Below are positions 31,187 through 41,440 of a stretch of 64,000 nt of DNA, one piece after another (the first letter of the stretch is position 1; each line of letters begins with the position of its first letter). The notes under the pieces were generated by a model, which was not told the origin of the DNA, ran no database searches, and saw only the letters and a list, made by a program, of their open reading frames with translations. The DNA comes from Trichobilharzia regenti (taxonomy: Eukaryota > Platyhelminthes > Trematoda > Strigeidida > Schistosomatidae): assembly GCA_944472135.2 (NCBI GenBank), contig OX235263.1:84662721-84726720 (forward strand), written 5' to 3'. The translations under genes were made by a program, and so were the position numbers.

Positions 31187-32235
31187 GTGGTAATGAACAG
31201 AACGGATTATGTAAAGAAGGCGATTGAACACCTATCTGAAGGACCACACTTCCTCATTGAAGAGAAGAAGAAATCCGCCGAATTCAACAAAATGAAACTA
31301 AATACAAACAGACTCCTTCAAGAAACGAAACCCGAAATTGGAAATTCTCTCCGGTTTAAACTAAAACCGAAATCTTATGTACCTTCAAGATTCTACGGTC
31401 AATCAAATATGCACAAGCCACAGTTCCATTAAGACCAGTAGTGGATTTCACCAACTCACCGACATCCAACCTCTCTAAGTACTTACTCTTGGTACTACAA
31501 CCACTACAAAAGGACACTCAAAATATTGTAAGAAATCCAAATGATTTCAAATCCCAAATAGAACACCGAGAAATTGATAAAGACGACATTATGTTATTAA
31601 CTCATTATATACTAGTATCCTTATTACCGAAAGTCTTAATATCATTTCCAGTCTACTAGAATCAAATACAAGACTATCACAAAGATATCCACTGGACACA
31701 AGTGAAATAATTAAGAGCTTGAAATTCTGTCTAGAAAATAATTTTTTTACATTTAAAGGGAGTTTATATAGACAGACAAATGGTGTTGCTATGGGTTCAC
31801 CAGTCTACCCAGTAGTCGCTGACCTTCTCATGAATAGATCCGAAGATAACATCTTCTCAAGCGTACTCACTCCTAAAATATGGTTAAGATATGCACATGA
31901 TACTTTCGCAGTGCTAAAACGAGATCTACACAATTCATTCCTGGAGAAAATAAACAATCCATCTCCCAGAATCCAGTTTACTTCTGAAGTAGAATCAGAC
32001 GCCAGTGAACTACCATTTCTACACTGCCTACTTAAAAGGAGGGAAAACGGACATTTCAGTATATCCATATTCAGGAAGAAAACCCACTCCAATAAATATT
32101 TAGACTTCAAATCATCACACCTCATCAGCGCAAAGATTTCAGTTGTTTCAAGTCTTCTTAGACGAGCACACTCTCTGATAACGAATGAAAAAGAAGAAGA
32201 AGAAATATCAAACAATACTGAAACTCTCAAGTATG
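31187..32235 (+). pseudogene. PLE B reverse transcriptase, broken, YVDD replaced by YAHD
   Basis: The N-terminal part (31187-31432) has TDYVKKAIEHL and a decayed PSRFYG...HK motif. The palm begins near 31719; TNGVAMGSP at 20-28 of that frame is the PLE equivalent of the QG/SP motif, and the catalytic box reads YAHD at 31890-31901, losing the first aspartate. LPFLHCLLKR follows (D of LPFLD also lost). Several frameshifts separate the pieces. RT activity from this copy is very unlikely. Confidence 0.85.
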
Positions 32236-32455
32236 TCGTGAATTGGCAGAAGTTAGAATTCATGGGCCATTGGATCAGGTCCCGGTGGCTTAATGGTATA
32301 CGAGCTCGCCTTGTGACCAGAAGGTCCTGGGTTCGAATCCCGGTGGGTGCGTACTGATGAAGATTCCCAAACTAGGACGAAACAGCTGTCCAGTACTTCC
32401 AGGTTTTCCAATGGTTCTCTAACTAATGTCAGCTCATGATGAAATCCTGTAAACT
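32236..32455 (+). mobile_element. SINE1 nested in PLE B
   Basis: Leader TCGTGAATTGGCAGAAGTTAG, box A-like GTGGCTTAATGG (32288-32299), box B GGGTTCGAATCCC (near 32329-32341), hammerhead-like segment 32351-32396, and tail TCAGCTCATGATGAAATCCTG. AAACTCTCAAG before and AAACTATCCAAAG after may be a blurred target duplication. The PLE frame resumes after it. Confidence 0.85.
32351..32396 (+). ncRNA. Hammerhead-like domain of SINE1, C3 position mutated to A
   Basis: Stem I GTACTG (32351-32356) pairs with CAGTAC (32391-32396). Seven bases, ATGAAGA, occupy the core; stem II TTCC/GGAC holds a CAAACTA loop (one G-T pair); GAA, a short stem III ACAGCTGT and C follow. The fold is kept, but the core starts with A where hammerheads need C3, so cleavage is not expected. 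Confidence 0.7.
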
Positions 32456-32713
32456 ATCCAAAGAACTTCATCAACAAAATCTACACAGACATTAAGTATG
32501 GCCGAAGACGCATTCCAAAAACATGGACCTCAACAGTCATTATTCCATATAGAGTGGAGACGTCAGACGATATGAGAAGAGCACGCAATCAGCTCAACAT
32601 CAGAGATTTCTTCAAAACATGAAACACACTACGAAACAACCTTGTCCATATAAAAGGCCAAATCCCTTAAAACTCTCTCTCTAATTGTGTCTACAAAATA
32701 AAATGCTTGGAAT

Positions 32714-32983
32714 GTGATGCTAAAATACATCAGACAAACATCTCGAGAAATTAAAATCAGAAGAAATGAACACCGTAGAGCATCTGTTCAACTACCAAGA
32801 AATCCAGTTGAACCAGAAAAGCTTGAAGAAAAATCATCAGCCATAGGTCTACACGCTATAGAATCAGGCCACAAAATTGATTTTGACAATATTGAAATAA
32901 TCCAGAAAAACTTCAGAAACCACAAAGAACGTCTAATATCAGAAGCACTTCATATCAAATGGAATCCAAGTTGTCTGATTTGA
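32714..32983 (+). pseudogene. PLE B GIY-YIG endonuclease fragment
   Basis: KYIRQTSREIKIRRNEHRRA corresponds to the YIGQTSR...R..EH phrase of GIY-YIG nucleases, with the glycine replaced by arginine; SAIGLHAIESGHKIDFDNIEI follows as in PLEs (compare 41886-42173). The GIY half is in another frame upstream near 32690. Confidence 0.8.
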
Positions 32984-33241
32984 ATAGGAATGATGGACTA
33001 AAACAGAATTTGACCTCGTTACAACACACACACACACACCCTCACCTTCCCCATGAAGTGACAAAATCAACACGAATGTGATAAGCCATTTCATTATGTG
33101 AACACACACGCAGCTTTTATAAGTTTATACACTTATCAAATCCAACAGTCATCTACTCCTAACTAGTTTTGTTATCTGAACTAATTGGTCGATTTGACAA
33201 CTCAAAAATGACGTCATGCTGAGGAATGATGATTAAGTTGT

Positions 33242-33246
<5 letters not shown>

Positions 33247-33279
<33 letters not shown>
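33247..33279. repeat. (AT)n microsatellite
   Basis: A simple dinucleotide run at the inner edge of the right terminal repeat of PLE B; a shorter one sits at 30926-30937 in the left repeat. Confidence 0.95.
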
Positions 33280-33281
<2 letters not shown>

Positions 33282-33314
33282 GAGTGGATTTTGTAAATTC
33301 TGGTTGAATAATAC

Positions 33315-33363
33315 TACTTTGATGAAGCTATTAGCAGCCGTATTGAATAGTGAAACGTCAGTA
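33315..33363 (+). ncRNA. Hammerhead-like motif in the right terminal repeat of PLE B
   Basis: TACT (33315-33318) pairs with AGTA (33360-33363) as stem I, flush with core TTGATGA (33319-33325). Stem II pairs CTATT with AATAG, with one bulged G; GAAACGTC at 33352-33359 gives GAA, a minimal A-CG-T stem III and the cleavage-site C. The only core departure is C3 to T. Hammerheads with very short stem III are known in PLEs of other eukaryotes. The left repeat (30846-30885, -) is more decayed. Confidence 0.6.
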
Positions 33364-33420
33364 AAAACAATATCGTTTTGCTTTTCATTCATTGGGAAAT
33401 AGAAAAAACCTTCATTATAA

Positions 33421-34270
33421 TGGTACTGGTGAGTATTTAATTTGTCCTGACGCGAAGGAGGCAAATCAGAAGACCAGTAATTTTGCTCGAAATATTACCA
33501 ATAACAAAACTTATGATTGTGTGTAAAATATTGAAATATAATTACACTTTATTAGAAGACCAGCACGTTCACAAATGGACACGTGTATTTTCCAATAAGG
33601 AAAATTAGCTGTCACACAGAGTGTCAGTGGAAAAGTACCAAAGAGTACGAAAAAGTGTAAACGTGATTAACTGTGCAATACAAGACTACATAGAAAATAA
33701 CTACACACATGAACCAACAAGATGGATAAGCAGTTTTCCTTACCACCATTGGATTCTGATTAGTTGTAGTGTCATGTGACAAAAAAGATCATACATTGTT
33801 TATTTAGTTAATCGACAGACAAGACATATTGTGAGTTATAGTCGAATAACGATCAATATACATAGAGCAAAATATACCAGACTGTCACAACAAGGAAGAC
33901 ACCCATCATGTGACTACATATCAGATAATTAGACAATCTACTATCTATACATACGATTGTACAGTTTGAGAATGATATCGACGAAAAGAAGATTAATTCT
34001 TTTCTGAACGCCTTTGCTTTATATGTGAAATTAACTGTTGTCAAGTCAAAAGAAATGCTGTCACATCTGGGGAAGATCAGGAACTGGACATTCATTATGA
34101 TTACGCGACCAAATATTCTCAAATTGACAGTTATGATCACACTGTAATACATGTGCGTTAGTAGATATCACTATGGAATAAATGTGAAGGCACATTAGGA
34201 AATATACTGTGTACAACAAGCAAATAATTATCCTCTTTCCCGACTTGGTGGGATCCAGTGGTGATAACTT
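33421..34270. other. No gene; 33421-33725 belongs to the inverted duplication
   Basis: 33421-33720 matches 46116-46322 inverted, with an extra ~97 bp here in which AGAAGACCAG is duplicated. The remainder to 34270, including a 99-codon reverse frame at 33853-34152, has no motif. Confidence 0.55.
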
Positions 34271-34274
34271 CTCC

Positions 34275-34460
34275 CTGAGACTACAGATAGCTCCCAGTAT
34301 AGAGGCGGTCAGTGGTTCTTCTGTGGATTGAACTCCGAAGGAGATGTTTTAGTGAAGAGTCACAATCTAGGACGAAACGGTTGTTCAATACTCCCTCCTC
34401 GTCTCCCAGTGGTTCTCTCCTTCTGCATCTCTTGTGATTAAATCTGTAACCAACTAAAAC
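34275..34460 (+). mobile_element. SINE1 fragment with decayed hammerhead
   Basis: AGTGAAGAGTCACAATCTAG followed by GACGAAACGGTTGTTC and AATACTCCC is a mutated hammerhead segment, then CCCAGTGGTTCTCTC of the tail. The tRNA-like part is not recognisable. Confidence 0.6.
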
Positions 34461-35090
34461 TTTGGAAACCAAAGCATGAGGTTTATTCATCGTATTAGCA
34501 TAGTGAAATACTATTTGGTGAAATATTATTTTCACACAATTACTTATAGAAATTTAGAAGAGGAATTTTTTAGTCGAAAGCAGTACATGTAATTTATTGT
34601 GTGCATATGTATGTTGCAGTCACGTAATTCACACTCATATTTATATGTATACATTTTTCAAGTATTGGTTTGTAAGGATTTTGTTTGAATGGTTTTAGGA
34701 TTTTATCATGAACAACAGCAGTTTTTGCAGAATAAAATGGTACCATCATTGCTAATTTCGTTGGTGTTTCATCAGCTCAGCTGCTTACAGGCCAAAGTCA
34801 TTATGGAGTATATCTACAGAAACAAATTTAACATACCCACACAGAGTTCATTTTAAACAAAAGTCAGTCAATCAATATATGGATACAGTAATATTACATA
34901 AAAATATTTATGTAACAATCATATTAAACACTATTCCGAACAATAATAATCAATCACAATGCAAACTTTCGACATTATATAATCAGATGAAAGAGAGATG
35001 AAAATATCCATTTATCAGTGCAAGAAATGATTGACAACTGCTTCTTTCTGAACATGTAAATCAGGTTTTAGGCACTCGATGGAGATCGCT
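34460..35090. other. No gene; includes a SINE1 tail fragment
   Basis: 34655-34710 (AAGTATTGGTTTGTAAGGATT...TTTAGGATTTTATCATGA) is a reverse-strand SINE1 3' end. Nothing else is assigned. Confidence 0.45.
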
Positions 35091-35091
35091 T

Positions 35092-35170
35092 CAGTAACTG
35101 ATATCAGAATAAAACTTGTGCACTGTGGTAGAGTATAATTCCATTATGGGTAAATTTTTGTTTTGATAAA
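35092..35170 (-). repeat. Penelope-like tail sequence
   Basis: Contains the complement of the PLE tail phrase ACCACAGTGCACAAGTTTTA (35110-35130) and TCCATTATGGGTAAATTT (35141-35158), as in the foldback unit at 28045-28195. Abuts the RTE-1 tail. Confidence 0.6.
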
Positions 35171-35183
35171 GTCATTATTATTA

Positions 35184-35808
35184 TTATATCCTTTAATTCC
35201 TAGAGGAACATAGGGCTTCAACCGCGCGTCTCCGTTGCGTTCGGTTTTCTGCCAGCTTTTTCACCCCACTCCAAGTCTGCCCACATGCTTTCATCTCCTC
35301 CTCACATGACATCCTCCATGTCACATTTGGACAACCAACTCGCCGATTCCCTTTCGGGTTCCACTCGAGCAATGGCTTGTCTAGTGATGTCACTTGATGG
35401 TTTCCTCAGAGTATGGCCGATCCATCTCCATTTCTTCCTGCCTATTTGTTTTGCAATCAGTTCCTGGTTGGTTCGTTCACTGCCAGAGATCCCTGTTGCT
35501 GATCCTTTCTGGCCGGCCATCTGATCTTGAGTATTGAGTGAATACAACTGTTAATGAAGGTTTGTAGTTTGTTTGAGGTGCTCTTTATGATGCGCCAAGT
35601 CTTTGATCCGTACAGTGAGTAGCACTGACTTCACATTGGAGTTGAAAATCCGGATGTTATTTTTGATGTTGAATGCTGTTAACTTCCACACAGACTTGAG
35701 AGTAATGAAAGCTTGCCTTGCTTTTCCGATTCTTGCTTTGATAATACGATAGGCATAAGTAATATGGTCTAGGAGATTGTGAGCAATACAAACACAATAT
35801 GCTAACAT
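35184..35808 (-). pseudogene. RTE-1 LINE, 3' part, uninterrupted homologue of the BEL target
   Basis: Reverse frames give the RTE-1 C-terminal region: 35551-35808 (IKARIGKARQAFITLKSVW...RIKDLAHHKEH), 35302-35547 ([23 protein letters not shown]) and 35193-35393 (EEEMKACGQTWSGVKKLAENR...RAVEALCSSR), then the 3' tail CCTCTAGGAATTAAAGGATA and ATT repeats. Two small shifts break it. It shows the sequence into which the BEL element inserted at 6769. Confidence 0.88.
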
Positions 35809-35849
35809 AAAACTTCACCTATTACTTGCTATCGGTGGGACAAAAAGAA

Positions 35850-36090
35850 TAAGAGACAGACATTTGACAGTAAAGTTGAACTTTGAGCACCGAAGGAGTG
35901 TAACCTCACCACCATATGAGTTCAAGGCATCCTTCCATTTTATTCAAGTGAAATTTCTGCTTCAACAGACCAGCATCTAAAGTTTACTATGGACGAAGTA
36001 TCCTAGTATTGTTTAGATGTCATACTGATTGGAATATAGAAGAATGTGTTCTTGTGGATGTATTGCGAGTATAGAAACGTTCAGGGGAAT
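35850..36090. repeat. Innermost recognised left-arm block of the inverted duplication
   Basis: Matches 44450-44700 as its reverse complement, for instance CTTGTGGATGTATTGCGAGTAT (in part, 36052-36073) against ATACTCGTAATACATCCACA (44466-44485). Noncoding. Confidence 0.75.
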
Positions 36091-36470
36091 TGTTGAGCTG
36101 TCCAGTACACCCTACAGGTCTTCCAATAGTTGTCTAACTGATGACCCGGGACAAAATGTACACACTTCATACTGCGAATTTTGTTCGTGTTGATTTCTCG
36201 AAGATAGTCCTACCGATTCATTAATGTTTTTTATACAAGCACTGATAGGTTCACCACATACTTTGTAGCCACACCACTCTCAGATAATACAGCAGAAGTT
36301 GTAGTAAACGTCTACCTTCAACACTAATTATGTACGGTGCGCGTGTAAGAATATTGAGAGAGAGGGTCAAATCGAGTCAGATATTTCTGACAGCCTGCGA
36401 AGTTCCTGGGGTCAAGCAGAAGCTGTCATACAGCCTATCATCCTCAAGGAAATAGGGTGATAGGACGCTT
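36090..36470. other. SINE1 tail fragment, then nothing assigned
   Basis: 36095-36140 has GAGCTGTCCAGTACACCCTAC and TTCCAATAGTTGTCTAACTG, the end of a SINE1. From 36140 to 36470 I see no motif; part may be further Gypsy relic. Confidence 0.45.
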
Positions 36471-36960
36471 TTGTTGAAAACAAAATGCTGCGTTGGCATG
36501 CCACTCTAACCAAACTCACTAGACAGGATTCCTCTCCCTGGTAATGCCGAGCATCCAACACATTCATCAAAACCAATGCTCATTACTCAGCAGCAGAGAT
36601 GTTATTCGGAACTACTAATTATCAGCAAATTTATCAATCCTAATGTTGAAAAGAAGACACTTGGTCAGGCTACTTATGTCGACAAACTTCGATTGTAAGG
36701 TGCTAACTTGAGGTTGACTTCATCACGTGGGTAATCTACAATAGCGTGTGACTATGAGAACGAAGCTTCCTTCTCGTATGCATAGGTGAGATATGAGGAA
36801 GCACAACCATCTATTAGTCTACTATACAAAAGTGTGTTCAGAGTGAATACATGGCATTTGAAATACTTCGTGACTCAGTAGTGTAGCATTAGTATCGACA
36901 GACTAAAACCTACCCATATAAGCGACGATTCCCCTGCTTGGTAGTGAGGAAACTTCCACA
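36470..36960 (+). pseudogene. Relic of a second Ty3/Gypsy lineage, integrase C-terminus
   Basis: Forward pieces in different frames read HYSAAEMLFGTTNY, TLGQATYVDKLR and, further on, SISIDRLKPTHIS. These match the end of Gypsy integrases of the CsRn1/Boudicca kind (SAAE..YGTTL, YVDKLR, SIDRLKPAH patterns), which differ from the element at 14290-18699. Many stops; no LTR found. Confidence 0.7.
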
Positions 36961-37790
36961 CGCGACAGTTAACAATGCGGGTACTAAGGCAGAAACTAAG
37001 AGGATCGGCAAGTGACTTTAACGGGTTAAATGTTCTATTAGTGAAAAGTTTCTAGAAAAACCACGGAATGACTCGTTAACGAGTGACTTTATTGCATATC
37101 CCCACTAAATGTAGCGTCGTAGTCCGTTACTACGCTAGTTTAACGATGAGTTGTATTTTTCACTTGGCTTTTAGATGAAATTTCGCGTTAAAGTGTTTTT
37201 CTTCTGACGTGCATATTATCGGTGGTGCTATATTCTTGAACTGTGTTACACTTTCTGCACTGATATCAGAAAATTTTGCTTGATACTGACATCTGCACAA
37301 TGCAGTGGGTTAAGACAGAGAGTAATTCTAAGAATTCAGTGTATGTTATTGAACTTTCATGAAATAGCACTGGTATATTTTGACCTGTTTCTTGAAACGC
37401 CTTTACACACACCGGGTAGAAGTGGTGCGAATTCAAACAAAGGGATATACCATATAATCACCCATAATTAGCAATGTAGACACACCTAGATATATAAATG
37501 TGTTGTAGCTAAGGTACTCTTTTATAGCAATAGGCCTATTTTTCTTTTAAAATAATGATAAATATGGGGATCATAGTGCATGTGAAGTGTTGCTTTCACT
37601 TAGAATTATTTCAAAAACACTTATCAGAAGAGTATTAAGGTGGGAATAACATTAGGTCCATTGATTTAGAGGCGAGTTTTCTCCATGTACTAGTGGAAGT
37701 TTTAGCAAACTGTGTTATGTTCGGCTTATAGTTCTACGTAAGCTAACCTATTTTGCTAAGCAGTTTTAAGCCCATAGAAAGGACAAAGAC
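36960..37790. other. No recognisable gene
   Basis: Only short frames (for example 37280-37471). No repeat assignment. Confidence 0.45.
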
Positions 37791-37795
37791 TGCAC

Positions 37796-38515
37796 ATGAG
37801 GCTAGTGACCCTATCCCGGAAAAACAACCCAGCAACTACTGAAAATGCAACTGGCAGAAAGTACATAGAAAAGAAACTTTGGTGGTATTGTAAAGACGGA
37901 ATAATGTGGGCTGGTGAAAGCCTTCGAGGAGTCAGTCAGCCCACATCTCTCCTTTCGTTGAGAGATAAAACAGTCATAGAGACGTGGAATGTTCGGAGCT
38001 GGAGAGATTACTCAATTTACCAAATATGTGAGATGTAGTATATAAGTGAAAGGAATTTGTAAGGGCAGATAGAATAGATAAGTTCTCTGCATATTTAATA
38101 ACTGGAGAGTTATTAATCTCCTTTGGTCACTCAGGCGACAATCACCAGCACACTGAGCGAGTAGTCACTATGATGTAACTAACAGCATCCAAAGCTCTTC
38201 TACAGTGGGAACCAATCTTCCGCAGGATAATAACGGCAAGAGTGGACTCAAAAGGGGGGAAGTTACAATTATTCACTGTGGCATGTCTAAAAACAACGTA
38301 TATAAGGAGGAGAAGGGAGGACTTCACAGCCGACCGAAAACAGTAATGGAGAAGACCTCAAACGGTGGTGTCCAAAATGCAAATGGGTGATATGATGATA
38401 TGAATGACGAACTGGGATCAAGCAGCACAGGAAGATAACAGAAACGAGTGAGAATGAAGAGATCTTCGCACACTTCTGTGCCTTAAGTGACTTGGTGATT
38501 GGAGTTACCAAATGG
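37796..38515 (+). pseudogene. RTE-1 LINE endonuclease domain relic
   Basis: TVIETWNVRSWRDYS near 37970-38015 is the start of the RTE endonuclease (TWNVR motif); later sequence reads, with stops, TGELLISFGHSGDN and ALLQWEPIFRRIITARV, then NEEIFAHFCALSDLVIGVTK near 38455-38510. This is the only endonuclease part of RTE-1 in the window. Confidence 0.75.
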
Positions 38516-38519
38516 ACAC

Positions 38520-38690
38520 ACTGAGAGTCAGACAGGTGAGTTAGTTATCCAAGATTGACATGGAGATGAGAACTTACAGGAAATCGTGTAACCAGCTGAA
38601 AAAGGCTGCAGAGAACAGAATGAAGTGGAAATGTGCTTCTAAGGCCCTTTTTTCAATTCGGAGCCCAAGGGAATATTACTAATAAATATT
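38520..38690 (+). mobile_element. RTE-1 3' end joined to the endonuclease relic
   Basis: Resembles 23140-23280 (GACATGGAGATGAGAACTTA..., then AAGGCCCTT and TCGGAGCCCAAGGGAATATTACTAATAAATAT). The RT between endonuclease and tail is missing, so this is an internally deleted copy. Confidence 0.6.
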
Positions 38691-38965
38691 GTTCTATGTA
38701 CCTATAGATCTTCTTAACTGTAAATTACTCAACATTTTATCTGATGTTTACAGGTCCGATTACACTGAACCATCCAACAAAGCAAGAGATTTAAATGTAG
38801 TTCCCTACACAGTCTAGATATATGCTATAGTTTCATAGGGTCGACTCTGTTCTTTGGTTGATTTTAGAGAAAAGATGTCAAAATTACGTTTGCTACTCAC
38901 CAGTAGTACAAAAAGTTGACCTGAAATTACATCTGCCTAGACATTCATAGACTTTTACAGCACAA

Positions 38966-38967
<2 letters not shown>

Positions 38968-39014
<47 letters not shown>
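38968..39014. repeat. (TA)n microsatellite
   Basis: About 23 TA units. It is preceded by unassigned sequence (38690-38965) and followed by unassigned sequence to 39090. Confidence 0.95.
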
Positions 39015-39017
<3 letters not shown>

Positions 39018-39089
39018 TCGGATAATATTGGATGTATGCAATACACTTGTACATTACGATCACACTGTATCTTGTTAGATTCCCTAACA

Positions 39090-39175
39090 AGATTCTCTAA
39101 CTGACGTCAGCTCATGACTAAATCCTCCATGCAATCAAATAAAATTCCCTACAAAACCAATACTTGAAGATTCCC
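39090..39175 (+). mobile_element. SINE1 3' tail fragment
   Basis: TCTCTAACTGACGTCAGCTC, ATGACTAAATCCTCCATGC and CCCTACAAAACCAATACTTG are the SINE1 tail. Confidence 0.7.
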
Positions 39176-39399
39176 TTTAATCAAAGTCTTGTAACAAATA
39201 ACTTGCATATAAGAGTTAGTGTAAATCGCCAAGCAACTTATTGTGTGGGTTTTTCGTTTGTTAATATAGTTTCCGCATCGCATAAAACTCACTTAAATTC
39301 TAGTAACAACCACTTCTACAGAGCAAATCACTGTTGATTTCGTATCTGCAGCTAGACACATATTAAGTGCTTAGAACTCAACTCACAAAGGAATATTCA

Positions 39400-39720
39400 A
39401 TGAAGCCTTTGTAATGAAGTTAGGAATAAGACAAAGATGCCTTCGATCACCGATTATATTCCTGATTGCGGTAGTAAGGATCATGCGACAGATCGTCATC
39501 AGTGAGAAGACGGCGAAATACGTTGGATCAACGAAAAGAGCCTAGAAGATCTGGATTTCACGGATGGCTTCATTCTGATATCATATCTTCCAACTTGTTG
39601 GAAGAAGAGGTCGAGATGTCAGGACTTGAAGTGGACATGAGGAAGACAGAGGTGATGAAGACACCGAAGTAAAAACAACAACAACAAGTACCAATCGAAC
39701 TTAATTGAAGGAGTCTATTT
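39400..39720 (+). pseudogene. RTE-1 reverse transcriptase fragment
   Basis: Forward pieces read GIRQRCLRSPIIFLIAVVRIMRQ (RT motif with the QG glycine changed to arginine) and EDLDF.DGF..ISY in the position of FADD. Ends with an AACAACAACAACAAGTACC-like stretch that in RTE-1 encodes a Q-rich stretch. Short 3'-less relic. Confidence 0.65.
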
Positions 39721-39869
39721 TTTATTTTCTTGCTAATTCACACTGTTCTCGGACCTTTTCTACTAAAATCTCTCTATTATTGAATCTAATGGCGTTTCTG
39801 TGTTACGAAAAAATCGAATGAAAAAGAAGTCAAATGATATTCAAATAAAGTGTGAGGACAAATATTTGC

Positions 39870-40175
39870 CGATGGCATTGGCTAGTGGATGTGCCATATC
39901 ACGAATTGGCAGAAAATGGAATTCATGGACTGGCCACCGGAATGGGTCCCAGTGGCTTAATTGTCTACCAGGTCTCTAGCCCTGTAACCATGAGGTCGTG
40001 GGTTCGAACTCCGCTGTGATGGAGGCGCTCTGTTGAAGAGTCCCAAACCAGGTTGACGAAACACATGTTCAGTACTCCCTGCAGGTTTTCCAATGGTCCG
40101 CTAACCGATGTCAGTTCACGATGAAATCTAGAAACCCATCAAATCCCAGCAAACCAGCGCTTAATCAAAAACAGT
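39870..40175 (+). mobile_element. SINE1 copy with leader and decayed hammerhead
   Basis: Leader ATATCACGAATTGGCAGAAAATGG, GGGTCCCAGTGGCTTAATTG, box B GGGTTCGAACTCC (near 40001-40013), hammerhead-like CTCTGTTGAAGAGTCCCAAACCAGG...GACGAAACACATGTTCAGTACT and tail TCACGATGAAATC. The core reads TTGAAGA and stem II has extra bases. Confidence 0.8.
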
Positions 40176-40296
40176 TATTTTTATATAGGTGTGGAAGTAG
40201 TTAGAAAAGAACTGATTTCTGATGCCGAACTTACACATAGAAAAAATATACTAATTGAGAAAATTATTCTAGGAATTCAATTATACCTCAGACCTA

Positions 40297-40870
40297 TTGT
40301 CTTCAGATTCCAGGGCAAACTATGCCGAGAGAGAGAGAGAGGATGTCATCCCTAAAATAGAAATAGCACTAAGTGCGATGGACAAAACAACAGCTGACGG
40401 AGTACGGGCACAATGTGCACTTACATTAAAACGACAAAAATGTGGAAAGCCTAACCTGACAAAACCAGAGATAGAAGCCCTGAAACACCTTAAGAATAAC
40501 AAGGATATAGTGACCACAAAGTCAGACAAAGGAAATGCAACAGTAGTATTAGACAAATTAGACTATTTGGACAAGATAAATACTCATAAACAAGACTATA
40601 TGAGGAAATTAATAAATCAATAGACACAGTTATGAATAAAGTTAAGAAATCTACAGCGGACTTTATACGCCGAATGAAGCTTTTCTAGGTGAGTCTAAGT
40701 GGTTGAATTTAATGTCGAAAATTAATAACCCCAGTAGGATGTATGGTGTTGTTAAAGTTCATAAGTCAGGAGACCCTATTACGCCTATAGTTGATTTTAG
40801 AATTTCACCTACTTATGAATTATCTAAATATTCAGCCATGGTATTAAATCCCCTAAAAAAGCCACTCAAA
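40297..40870 (+). pseudogene. PLE E N-terminal region and RT fingers
   Basis: Contains KPEIEALKHLKNNKDIVTTKSDKGNATVVLD, the PLE motif before RT, then after a stop near 40621 a second part reading KWLNLMSKINNPSRMYGVVKVHKSGDPITPIVDF with YG.VK.HK and the equivalent of RPI. The stop and frameshift near 40860 break it. Confidence 0.85.
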
Positions 40871-40939
40871 ATCTAGACTAACTAATTCTTATAAACTAAA
40901 ACACAGATTAGAAAATTTAAAATTAGATAATGAACAAAA

Positions 40940-41440
40940 ATGGTTAGTTTTGACATTGTCAGTTTATATACACATATACCAGTAAATATGGCTATAGAGG
41001 CGGTCAGAAACGAACTCATTTCTGACCAAGAACTGGAACTTCGGACAAGAGTGCCACTTGAGGACATAATGCTGGGAATGCAGCTTTGCCTGACTTTTAC
41101 AGTATTTAAATTCCAAGGGAAAATATACAAACAAACTGAGGGAGTTGCGATGGAATCATCAATATCCCCGGTTTTAGCAGATATATTCATGGATAGGTGG
41201 GAAAAGATAGCGATTGAAACGTTCACCCCCACCCCAAAAGTATGGTGGAGGTATGTAGATGACACATTTACTGTGCTTAGAACACAAGATATAGATAGAT
41301 TTTTCTCTCCAGTTCACTTATGAATTGGAAAGTCAGGAAGAGGAACTTCCAATGTTAGATTGCAACGTAAAAAGGAAAGAAGATGTGAAGTTAAACACAC
41401 TAGTGTGTTTACAGAAAACCCACACATTCAAACAGATATT
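40940..41440 (+). pseudogene. PLE E reverse transcriptase palm
   Basis: SFDIVSLYTHIPVNMA at 3-18 is RT motif A, TEGVAMESSISPVLADIF at 66-83 the next motif, and YVDDTF at 105-110 (41252-41263) the intact catalytic box. After a shift near 41310 the domain continues as ESQEEELPMLDCNVKRKE, the LPFLD-type motif. The catalytic aspartates remain, but the frame is broken. Confidence 0.9.

Larger units (their letters stand above)
30727..33420 (+). mobile_element. Penelope-like element B with inverted terminal repeats
   Basis: Bounds come from the right arm, where bases 46323 and 46322 correspond to 30726 and 33421 with nothing between. Near the ends, 30789-30940 and 33265-33420 are inverted repeats of about 150 bp, including an (AT)n run and a hammerhead-like motif. 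Coding pieces between them run RT to GIY-YIG on the forward strand. A SINE1 is nested at about 32236-32450. No clear target duplication. Confidence 0.85.
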
